From contig VFKA01000022.1 in NCBI GenBank assembly GCA_009885795.1, positions 1 to 36,501 of the forward strand: a DNA stretch of 36,501 nucleotides, given 5' to 3'. Positions 20,184-26,914 of the stretch are shown in pieces; position 1 is the stretch's first letter; each line of letters opens with the position of its first letter. This DNA comes from Rhodospirillales bacterium (GTDB lineage Bacteria > Pseudomonadota > Alphaproteobacteria > Dongiales > Dongiaceae). A program made the translations under genes and the position numbers. Under the pieces are notes generated by a model. That model was not told the DNA's origin. It saw only the letters and a program-made list of their open reading frames with translations, and did not search any database.

Positions 20184-20357
20184 GTGGCCGAACAGCCGAA
20201 AACGGATAGTCCGGCGGCGCCGCTTGAACGAATTCCTTTCATGCAGCGGGTTCTCGACAACCCATTCCTGCTGCTGTTCGCCGGCGTCGTGGTTCCGGCG
20301 GTCATCTATATCCTCTGGGGTGTGATGGAGATCTCCCAGATTCCCTTGGTGAAATAG
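20184..20357 (+). CDS. Small one-helix membrane peptide, possible subunit IIa of the heme-copper enzyme
   Basis: With GTG 20184 as start (GGGGAGG five bases upstream) the product has 57 residues. A soluble N-terminus (AEQPKTDSPAAPLERIPFM) precedes one transmembrane helix (PFLLLFAGVVVPAVIYILWGVM). An upstream ATG at 20163 would add seven residues but has no ribosome-binding site and lies almost at the predicted transcript start. It is the first gene of the cluster, eight bases before the CuA subunit gene. Thermus ba3 oxidase has a one-helix subunit IIa, so this may be the counterpart; that rests on size, topology and position only. Confidence 0.7.
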   Translation: MAEQPKTDSPAAPLERIPFMQRVLDNPFLLLFAGVVVPAVIYILWGVMEISQIPLVK

Positions 20358-20365
20358 GGGCCACG

Positions 20366-20920
20366 ATGGCAATTCATCCTCCGCAGTCTCGCGTCTGGTG
20401 GAAAGAGCCGATCGCCAAAGCCGAACTGGTCTGGATCGGCGTCGCCTTTCTCTGGGGCCTCATCATGTTCTTCATGATGATCTACTGGCACATCTACGGG
20501 CAGCAGAACCTGTCGACGCAAGTGGGCCGTATCGATCCCGCCGTCTTCGAACAACGCACCAACGACTTCGCCGAGAAATTCAAGGTCCGTGAAGAAGGCG
20601 ACACCGGTATTCCCGTGGTGAAGCCGCCGGCGGGCGGCGATGCCTATATGCTGGCTCGCACCTATGAATGGTGGCCGGTCCTCGAGCTGGAAAAGGGCAA
20701 GTCCTACAAGTTGCATATATCCTCTCTCGACCTGCAGCATGGATTTTCGCTGCAACCCATCAACATGAACATCCAGGTGCATCCGGGCCTCGAGCACGTC
20801 GTCACCATCACGCCGACCGAAGCTGGAATCTATGGCGTCGTCTGCAACGAATATTGCGGCCTCGGCCATCACGTGATGACCGGGCGCATTTACGTCGTCG
20901 ATTCCGGACAGGGGGGCTGA
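20366..20920 (+). CDS. Heme-copper enzyme subunit II, CuA domain (ba3/NorS-like)
   Basis: The 184-residue protein has a single N-terminal membrane helix (LVWIGVAFLWGLIMFFMMIYW) and a periplasmic cupredoxin domain. The full CuA ligand set is present: His125, Cys160, Glu162 (carbonyl ligand), Cys164, His168 and Met171 in CNEYCGLGHHVM. One helix and short length fit B-family (ba3-type) subunit II rather than two-helix aa3 CoxB. It would accept electrons from a cytochrome c or cupredoxin and pass them to subunit I, whose gene starts one base after its stop. In sNOR clusters the equivalent gene is called norS; I leave the symbol blank. Confidence 0.9.
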   Translation: MAIHPPQSRVWWKEPIAKAELVWIGVAFLWGLIMFFMMIYWHIYGQQNLSTQVGRIDPAVFEQRTNDFAEKFKVREEGDTGIPVVKPPAGGDAYMLARTYEWWPVLELEKGKSYKLHISSLDLQHGFSLQPINMNIQVHPGLEHVVTITPTEAGIYGVVCNEYCGLGHHVMTGRIYVVDSGQGG

Positions 20921-20921
20921 G

Positions 20922-22664
20922 ATGACCACGGCTGTTGCCGAAACCGGCATGATCGGAGCATTGGCCACGAAATTCCGCATCTGCCCGGCGACCGGCTTGA
21001 GAGTCGATCTTGCCGCCGAGCGCCTGATCAAGGCCAACGCGGTGGCCGCCGTCGTATTCCTGGCCATCGGAGGCGGATTTGGCCTGCTCGTCGCGCTGAC
21101 CCGCTGGCCCGCCGTCCATCTCCTGTCGTCGGACCTGTTCTACCTCGCGCTGACGGCACATGGCCTCGACGTGCTTCTGATGTGGATCATTTTTTTCGAA
21201 ATGGCGGTGCTGTACTTCGCTTCCGCCGTCATCCTCAGCAGCCGCATCGCGGCGCCCCGATGGGGATGGGTCGGTTTCGTCCTGATGATCGTGGGCGCGC
21301 TGATGACCAATGTCGCGGTGCTGCAGGGCGACTCGAGCGTGATGTTCACGTCCTACGTGCCGATGCAGGCGCGACCGCATTTTTATCTCGGACTGATCCT
21401 TTTCGCGGTGGGCGCGCTCATCGGCTGCTTCATCTTTCTCGGCACGCTGGTGATCGCCAAGGAAGAGAAGACCTATGAGGGGTCGATCCCTCTCGTCACC
21501 TTCGGCGCGTTGACCGCTTGCATCATCGCGGTCTTCACCATTGCCTCGGGAGCCATCATCCTGATCCCGACGTTCCTCTGGTCGGTCGGCTATATCGGTC
21601 ACATCGACTCGTTGATGTACAAGTTGGTGTGGTGGGCCATGGGCCACTCTTCGCAACAGATCAACGTCTCGGCCCATGTGGCGATCTGGTATCTGATCGC
21701 GGCGGTAACCGTCGGCGCCAAGCCGCTTTCCGAGAAAGTCAGCCGCACCGCCTTCCTGCTCTACATCCTCTTCCTGCAGCTCGCGGCGGCGCATCATATG
21801 CTTGTCGAACCGGGTCTCAGCTCGGAGTGGAAGATCGTGAATACGTCCTATATGATGTATCTTGCGGTATTGGGCAGCATGATCCACGGCATGACCGTGC
21901 CGGGATCGATCGAGGCGGCGCAGCGCAAGAGCGGCTTCACCCGCGGCGTGTTCGAATGGCTGCGCAAGGCGCCGTGGGGAAATCCGGCCTTCGCCGGCAT
22001 GTTCCTATCGCTGGTGATGTTCGGATTCCTTGGCGGTATTTCGGGCGTCGTGTTGGGCACGGAACAGCTCAACATCATGATGCACAACACGCTCTATGTG
22101 CCGGGGCATTTCCACGCCACGGTGGTCGCGGGAACGACGCTCGCCTTCATGGCGGTCACTTATCTCGTCGTGCCGCTCATCTTCCAACGAGAAATCGTCT
22201 GGCCGAAACTGGCGAAGATCCAGCCCTATCTCTTTGGCATCGGAGCCTCCGGTATCTCGCTTTTCATGATGGGTGCCGGCACCCTCGGGGTGGCGCGGCG
22301 GCATTGGGACATCACATTTCCAGCCTTGGACGTGACGCTTCCCTACGGCTACTCGCCCGCGGCGTCCTTGATGATGGGCTTGAACGGCCTGTCGGCCATT
22401 CTCGCGGCAACGGGCGGCGTACTCTACGTTGCCATCGTCGTGGCCAGCATCCTGTTCGGCAAGAAGGTCGATGCCAGCAACGCCGTGGCCGCGCTTGGCC
22501 CGATGCCGAAGAAGGTCGTGCACGACGCGGTGGCCAAGTACGGCGATGCGGGTACCTGGCACCTTCCCGGCACTTATGTTCTGGTCGGCCTCTTCTTCAC
22601 GACCTTCATTCTCTACTACTTCGTGAACTGGAAATATCTGTCCGAACTCTGGCCGATGCAGTGA
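20922..22664 (+). CDS. Heme-copper oxidoreductase subunit I, B-family, lacking the active-site Tyr (putative NO reductase, NorY-like)
   Basis: The 580-residue integral membrane protein has about 13 hydrophobic segments. It aligns well with Thermus ba3 subunit I across HHMLVEPG, WLRKAPWGNPAF and HNTLYVPGHFH. Ligands: His80 and His398 for the low-spin heme, His396 for the high-spin heme, and His242, His291 and His292 for CuB. Oxygen-reducing B-family enzymes have GHPxVY, with Tyr four residues after the first CuB His and covalently linked to it. Here the motif is GHSSQQ, so Gln246 stands there. Loss of this Tyr is a feature of NO-reducing branches of the superfamily. NO reductase is therefore my preferred call, an atypical oxidase the alternative. 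GGGGGG precedes the ATG. Confidence 0.85.
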   Translation: MTTAVAETGMIGALATKFRICPATGLRVDLAAERLIKANAVAAVVFLAIGGGFGLLVALTRWPAVHLLSSDLFYLALTAHGLDVLLMWIIFFEMAVLYFASAVILSSRIAAPRWGWVGFVLMIVGALMTNVAVLQGDSSVMFTSYVPMQARPHFYLGLILFAVGALIGCFIFLGTLVIAKEEKTYEGSIPLVTFGALTACIIAVFTIASGAIILIPTFLWSVGYIGHIDSLMYKLVWWAMGHSSQQINVSAHVAIWYLIAAVTVGAKPLSEKVSRTAFLLYILFLQLAAAHHMLVEPGLSSEWKIVNTSYMMYLAVLGSMIHGMTVPGSIEAAQRKSGFTRGVFEWLRKAPWGNPAFAGMFLSLVMFGFLGGISGVVLGTEQLNIMMHNTLYVPGHFHATVVAGTTLAFMAVTYLVVPLIFQREIVWPKLAKIQPYLFGIGASGISLFMMGAGTLGVARRHWDITFPALDVTLPYGYSPAASLMMGLNGLSAILAATGGVLYVAIVVASILFGKKVDASNAVAALGPMPKKVVHDAVAKYGDAGTWHLPGTYVLVGLFFTTFILYYFVNWKYLSELWPMQ

Positions 22665-22676
22665 GGCGTTGAGACG

Positions 22677-23561
22677 ATGGCCGCGGTCGCCACCGTTCCG
22701 TCGATCAAGGATGTGTTGTCGATCTTCAAGTTGAGGATCGGGGTCGCCATCATGATGAGCGCGCTCGGTGGCGTGGCGATTACGCCCGGCGTCATGCCCG
22801 ATCCTTGGCGGGTTACCATCCTCGCCTTCGCGGTGTTTCTTGCTTCCGCGAGCGCCGGCGCCTTCAACCAGTGGGCCGAGGCCGATCTCGACCGCCAAAT
22901 GAAGCGCACCGCCTCGCGGCCCTTCGCGTCGGGCCGCCTTCGGGCGGGTGGCCCATGGCTCACGGCAATCCTAGGGCTCCTGACAATCGCCGTTATCATG
23001 GCGGCATGGGCGGCCAATTGGTGGGCCGCTTTCCACACCTTCATGGGCGCTTTCGTCTACGGCATCGTCTACACCATGTGGCTGAAACGCCGCAGCTGGA
23101 CCAACATTATCGTCGGCGGGCTGGCCGGCAGCTTTGCCGTGCTGGCTGGCGCCGCCGCCGTTCATCCCGGCTGGCAGGCGGAACCGCTCATCCTCTCGCT
23201 CGTGCTGTTCCTTTGGACACCGCCGCATTTCTGGAGTTTGGCGATCGCCGCCCACGACGATTATGCCTCGGCCGGCGTTCCCATGTTGCCCGTGGTCTCC
23301 GGCGACGCACTGACCGCCAAGGTCATCCTGGCCCACACCCTGGCGCTTGCCGCCCTGTCGCTGCTGCCGGCCCTGTGGTCCATGGGCCCGATTTACCTAG
23401 CCGGCGCCGTGTCGGGCGGCGCGGTCTTCGTTTGGACCAGCATCAGGCTCGCGCTGGCGCCCTCGCGCAAGCGGGCGATCCGGAATTTCCTGGCCTCGCT
23501 CCTGCAACTCGTGCTGTTACTGTCGGGAATGGTCGCGGATCGTATCATCGGATCCTTCTGA
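22677..23561 (+). CDS. ctaB: Protoheme IX farnesyltransferase (heme O synthase)
   Basis: CtaB/CyoE attaches farnesyl to heme B to make heme O. The 294-residue product is a UbiA-family membrane prenyltransferase with about eight helices. The first Asp-rich motif is NQWAEADLDRQMKRTASRP (from residue 64, with Asp70 and Asp72). The second region has WTPPHFWSLAIAAHDDYASAGVPMLPV, typical of heme O synthases. Its place in the cluster suggests that subunit I carries heme O or A. No heme A synthase (CtaA) is encoded here. Its TGA overlaps the next ATG by one base. Confidence 0.93.
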   Translation: MAAVATVPSIKDVLSIFKLRIGVAIMMSALGGVAITPGVMPDPWRVTILAFAVFLASASAGAFNQWAEADLDRQMKRTASRPFASGRLRAGGPWLTAILGLLTIAVIMAAWAANWWAAFHTFMGAFVYGIVYTMWLKRRSWTNIIVGGLAGSFAVLAGAAAVHPGWQAEPLILSLVLFLWTPPHFWSLAIAAHDDYASAGVPMLPVVSGDALTAKVILAHTLALAALSLLPALWSMGPIYLAGAVSGGAVFVWTSIRLALAPSRKRAIRNFLASLLQLVLLLSGMVADRIIGSF

Positions 23562-24352
23562 TGTGGCGCCTCGTCATCGCGGTCGCCTGCCTCGCGATCG
23601 GGTTGTCATCCCTTGCCATGGCCGACGCGCGCACCGACGCGGCCTTGGCGGTCTCGCAAGGCGCCATCGGCACGAGCGTTCCCGATCTCGCATTCCGGGA
23701 TGCCGAGGGAAACAGGATCAACCTCGCCGATCTGCGTGGCAAGCCGCTGGTCATTACGTTGATCTATACGAGCTGTTCCGAATTGTGCCCCACGATCGTC
23801 GAAAGCCTCGCGGCCGGCGTCGAGACAGCCGAAGACATTCTTGGCGCCGGAAGTTTCAATGTTCTCACCATCGGCTTCGACATCCGCAACGACACGCCGG
23901 ATCGCATGCGCTCGTTCGCTCGCGCTCACAATGCCGGCGGCGACAACTGGTTCTTCGCCGGCTCCGACGAGGCAACCATGGAGCGTCTCGGCGCGGCGGT
24001 CGGTTTCAGCTTCTTTTCCTCCGCCGGCGGCTTCGACCACATGGCCCAGGTGACCGTCCTCGACAAAACCGGCACGATCTACCAGCAGGTCTACGGCAGC
24101 ACGTTCGCGCCCCCGGCTATTGTCGAGCCACTGAAGCAGTTGATCCTCGGCGGCGAGCGTTCGATTTTTTCTCTGGCCGGCCTCGGCGACCGGGTGAGGC
24201 TATTCTGCACGGCCTTCGATCCCAACACCGGCCGCTACTATTTCGACTACTCGCTGCTCGTGGCGATCTTCGTGGGCGCCGGTTGCCTTGTTGGCATACT
24301 CGTCTTCCTGATCCGCGAGACACGAAAATCGCTGCGAAGCAAAGGCGTCTGA
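23561..24352 (+). CDS. SCO1/SenC copper-delivery protein with extra C-terminal membrane anchor
   Basis: SCO proteins load copper into CuA. The 263-residue product has a signal or anchor sequence (residues 1-22), a thioredoxin-like domain with the copper/thiol motif Cys72-x3-Cys76 (SCSELCP) and the distal ligand His160 (GGFDHMAQV). Unusually, after RVRLFCTAFDPNTGRYYFDY there is a second membrane helix (about residues 231-251, LLVAIFVGAGCLVGILVFLI) and a basic end. It probably matures the CuA site of the adjacent subunit II. sNOR clusters of ammonia oxidisers also contain a senC gene, as I recall. Confidence 0.9.
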   Translation: MWRLVIAVACLAIGLSSLAMADARTDAALAVSQGAIGTSVPDLAFRDAEGNRINLADLRGKPLVITLIYTSCSELCPTIVESLAAGVETAEDILGAGSFNVLTIGFDIRNDTPDRMRSFARAHNAGGDNWFFAGSDEATMERLGAAVGFSFFSSAGGFDHMAQVTVLDKTGTIYQQVYGSTFAPPAIVEPLKQLILGGERSIFSLAGLGDRVRLFCTAFDPNTGRYYFDYSLLVAIFVGAGCLVGILVFLIRETRKSLRSKGV

Positions 24353-24356
24353 GCCC

Positions 24357-25934
24357 ATGGGCCTGCTGAAGCGGTCGCTTCGCGCCTGTTTCGACTCTGG
24401 CGAACGATTTCTCGCGCTGGCATTCCCGCCGGACTGGAATCCCTTGCTCAATCTCGGAGCACTCGGATTCTTCTTCTACTGGATCGTGACCGTCAGCGGC
24501 ATCTACGTATACATCTTCCTCGACACCGGCGTCACCCAGGCTTTCGCGTCGGTCGAATACATGACCGGCGAGCAATGGTACGCGGCGGGTCTCATGCGAA
24601 GCCTGCACCGCTATGCGTCCGACGGCCTTGTGGCGGTCATGCTGCTCCACATGCTGCGTGAATTCGCGCTCGACCGTTTTCGCGGCGTGCGCTGGTTCGG
24701 CTGGGCGACCGGCATCGCCGTGCTGTTGCTCGTCACCATCGCCGGAATCAGCGGTTACTGGCTGGTCTGGGACAGGCTCGCCCAATACGTGGCGATCGTC
24801 TCGACCGAATGGCTGGACCATCTTCCCTTTTTCGGACAGCCCATCGCGCGCAACTTCCTGTCGCCGGAGACGCTCGACAGCCGCTTTTTCACGCTGATGA
24901 TCTTCATGCACATCGCGGTTCCGTTGATCGCGCTCGTCGGCTTGTGGCTGCATCTGCAGCGCGTCACCAAGCCGCGGATCAATCCGCCGATGGGGCTGGC
25001 CGTTGGCGCCGGATTGTCGTTGCTCATGCTCTCGGCCGTGCATCCGGCCACGAGTCAGGGCGCGGCGAACCTCGCCCAGGTTCCAGGCAGCGTCGGCCTC
25101 GACTGGTTTTATCTTGGCGCCTATCCCCTGCTTGAAACGTTTTCCGGCGAGGTGACATGGAGCGCGGCCTTGGCGCTCCTCGTCATCATGGGGGCGATCC
25201 CCTGGCTTCCGCCCATGAAGCGGCAGAGGCCTGCCGCGGTCGATCTCGCCAATTGCAATGGTTGCGCCCGCTGCATGAACGACTGCCCCTACAGCGCCAT
25301 AACCATGCAAGCGCGAAGCGATGGCCGGCCCTTCGAGGGCGAAGCCGTCGTCGATCCCGATCTCTGTGTCGCGTGCGGAATCTGCGCGGGGTCCTGCCCG
25401 ACATCGACGCCGTTCCGCCGCCTATCCGACCTCGTACCCGGCATCGACCTTCCGGACCGCTCCATCGCCGCGATCCGCGCCGACGCGGATGCGGAGGGCG
25501 CCCGCATCGCCGGCCCGGCCCGCATCATGGTCTTCGGCTGCATCAACGCCGGCGTCGCGGCAGCCTGCCGCGCGGCCGATGTCGGAGTCGTTTCGCTCAA
25601 CTGTACCGGGCAATTGCCGCCGTCCTTCATCGACTATGTCATCAGCCGCAAGTTGGCCGATGGCGTGCTCATCGCGGGTTGCAGAGAGAACGGCTGCCAT
25701 AACAGGTTTGGCGCCAGATGGACCGCGGACCGGCTGGCGGGCGAGCGCGATCCATACCTCAGGGCCCGTGTGCCGCGCGCGAGGGTCGTCACCTTGTGGG
25801 CCGGCAGGCTGGGCGGCGCCGGCTTGCGTCGCGAGATCGCCGCGCTGGCAACGCGCCTGGCGTTGCTTGGGCCCTTCAAACCGAAGTCGCCTTTCGGCCG
25901 CGCCGTGGCGCAAGGAGAGAGGGCCGATGCCTAG
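24357..25934 (+). CDS. Cytochrome b / 2x[4Fe-4S] ferredoxin / MvhD-like fusion protein
   Basis: This 525-residue fusion has three parts. Residues 1-285 resemble cytochrome b/b6, with paired heme ligands His84/His98 and His185/His199 and about five or six helices. Residues 296-350 are a bacterial two-cluster ferredoxin (CNGCARCMNDCP, Cys300-303-306-310; CVACGICAGSCP, Cys337-340-343-347). Residues 388-455 resemble the delta subunit of methyl-viologen-reducing hydrogenase (MvhD), with cysteines 395, 416, 442 and 447 suited to a [2Fe-2S] cluster. It probably moves electrons between the quinone pool and a soluble donor or the neighbouring enzyme; direction and partner are unknown. It starts four bases after the SCO gene. 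Confidence 0.88.
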   Translation: MGLLKRSLRACFDSGERFLALAFPPDWNPLLNLGALGFFFYWIVTVSGIYVYIFLDTGVTQAFASVEYMTGEQWYAAGLMRSLHRYASDGLVAVMLLHMLREFALDRFRGVRWFGWATGIAVLLLVTIAGISGYWLVWDRLAQYVAIVSTEWLDHLPFFGQPIARNFLSPETLDSRFFTLMIFMHIAVPLIALVGLWLHLQRVTKPRINPPMGLAVGAGLSLLMLSAVHPATSQGAANLAQVPGSVGLDWFYLGAYPLLETFSGEVTWSAALALLVIMGAIPWLPPMKRQRPAAVDLANCNGCARCMNDCPYSAITMQARSDGRPFEGEAVVDPDLCVACGICAGSCPTSTPFRRLSDLVPGIDLPDRSIAAIRADADAEGARIAGPARIMVFGCINAGVAAACRAADVGVVSLNCTGQLPPSFIDYVISRKLADGVLIAGCRENGCHNRFGARWTADRLAGERDPYLRARVPRARVVTLWAGRLGGAGLRREIAALATRLALLGPFKPKSPFGRAVAQGERADA

Positions 25935-26430
25935 CGTCGCGAGATATGCCGGGCAGATCCTGTTCCATGCCGGGTTTGCCGCCGCTATCGGAACCTTCGC
26001 ATCCTGGCCCATGTACAACCGGATGCCGGAGGGCTCGGCGCAAATCAAGCTTTCCTTCAACCACGGCGGTAGGCGCGTGGAGGATTGCCGCAGGCTCACG
26101 GCGGAGGAACTCTCGAAGCTGCCGAGCAACCAGCGGCGGCCCATCGACTGTTCGCGCGAACGCCTGCCGGTCACCATCCAGCTCTTGATCGACGGAGCGC
26201 CGATCTACGAAGCGGTGCTGAAACCCGGCGGCATTGCCGGCGACGGACAGGCGCGGGCCTATGAGAAATTCATCGTCCCCGCGGGAACGCATCTGATCGA
26301 AGCGCGGCTGCGCGACAGCAAGCGGAGCGAGGGATTCGATTATCGGAGCAGATTCGAGGCGGCGTTGGCGCCAGGGCAGAATCTCGCCATCGACTTCAAG
26401 GCCGAACAAGGCGGCTTCCTCTTCAGGTAG
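25927..26430 (+). CDS. Unknown membrane-anchored periplasmic protein
   Basis: I do not recognise this 167-residue product. It has one N-terminal hydrophobic segment (about residues 9-28, GQILFHAGFAAAIGTFASWP), then a soluble beta-rich part with two cysteines (Cys54, Cys75) and sequences such as PVTIQLLIDGAPIYEAVLKP and VPAGTHLIEARLRDS. These read like an immunoglobulin-like or carboxypeptidase-regulatory-like fold, on appearance only. The start overlaps the end of the cytochrome b fusion gene by eight bases, so it is translationally coupled and belongs to the cluster. It may be an accessory or assembly factor. Confidence 0.75.
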   Translation: MPSVARYAGQILFHAGFAAAIGTFASWPMYNRMPEGSAQIKLSFNHGGRRVEDCRRLTAEELSKLPSNQRRPIDCSRERLPVTIQLLIDGAPIYEAVLKPGGIAGDGQARAYEKFIVPAGTHLIEARLRDSKRSEGFDYRSRFEAALAPGQNLAIDFKAEQGGFLFR

Positions 26431-26438
26431 CGAATCGC

Positions 26439-26837
26439 ATGACCCTCATCGAATGGCGCAAGGAATTCGAAACCGGCATTCCCGGCGTCGATCACGAACA
26501 CCGGGAACTCGTCGATGTCATCAACCGTCTGCACGGGCATATGGCGGGCGGGGTGGATCGGACCCGCGTCACCGAGTTCCTCGGCGAGGTCTTCGCCCGG
26601 ATCGCCGCTCATTTCGCGCTCGAGGAATCCATCATGCGCAAGCACGCCTACGACGAATACGAAGCCCACAAGACCGAACATGAACAACTGCTTGACGAGA
26701 TCCGGGACATCATGGACGCGCAACAGGGTCTTCCGCCGCCGGACTATGGAGACAGCCTGTCATCCGCGGTGCGGGACTGGTTCGTGAACCACTTCAAATC
26801 GAAGGACGCCCGGCTGCACAAGAAACTGGGCGTGTGA
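26439..26837 (+). CDS. Bacteriohemerythrin
   Basis: This 132-residue four-helix protein has the complete di-iron ligand set: His21 (DHEHREL), His58 and Glu62 (HFALEES), His77 and His81 (HKTEHEQ), His118 and Asp123 (HFKSKD). Hemerythrins bind O2 reversibly and some bind or turn over NO. It is the last gene of the FNR-box cluster, eight bases after the unknown gene, so it probably supplies, buffers or senses O2 or NO for the enzyme. The length is that of single-domain bacterial forms. Confidence 0.93.
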   Translation: MTLIEWRKEFETGIPGVDHEHRELVDVINRLHGHMAGGVDRTRVTEFLGEVFARIAAHFALEESIMRKHAYDEYEAHKTEHEQLLDEIRDIMDAQQGLPPPDYGDSLSSAVRDWFVNHFKSKDARLHKKLGV

Positions 26838-26858
26838 GTCCAAGTGGGGACAGCGAGT

Positions 26859-26908
26859 GCTTCCGTCGAGACGGAAGCTGGCGCGGCCTCCTCGAGGTGA
26901 GGTAGCTT
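26859..26908 (+). repeat. 38-bp direct repeat, copy 2, with a hairpin at its left edge
   Basis: Positions 26871-26908 are identical to 19815-19852. At this copy only, the left end also pairs with upstream sequence: GCTTCCGT (26859-26866) and ACGGAAGC (26871-26878) over CGAG. The repeat ends six bases before the rarA ATG and includes GAGG (26894-26897), so it may supply the rarA ribosome-binding site. Confidence 0.88.
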
Positions 26909-26914
26909 CGCCCC

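Noticed and set aside
20366-22664. Ordinary aa3- or ba3-type cytochrome c oxidase as the simple call for the two large subunits
   Set aside because: Subunit II and most of subunit I fit ba3, but the active-site Tyr is replaced by Gln. I therefore do not accept plain oxidase, although an atypical oxidase remains possible.
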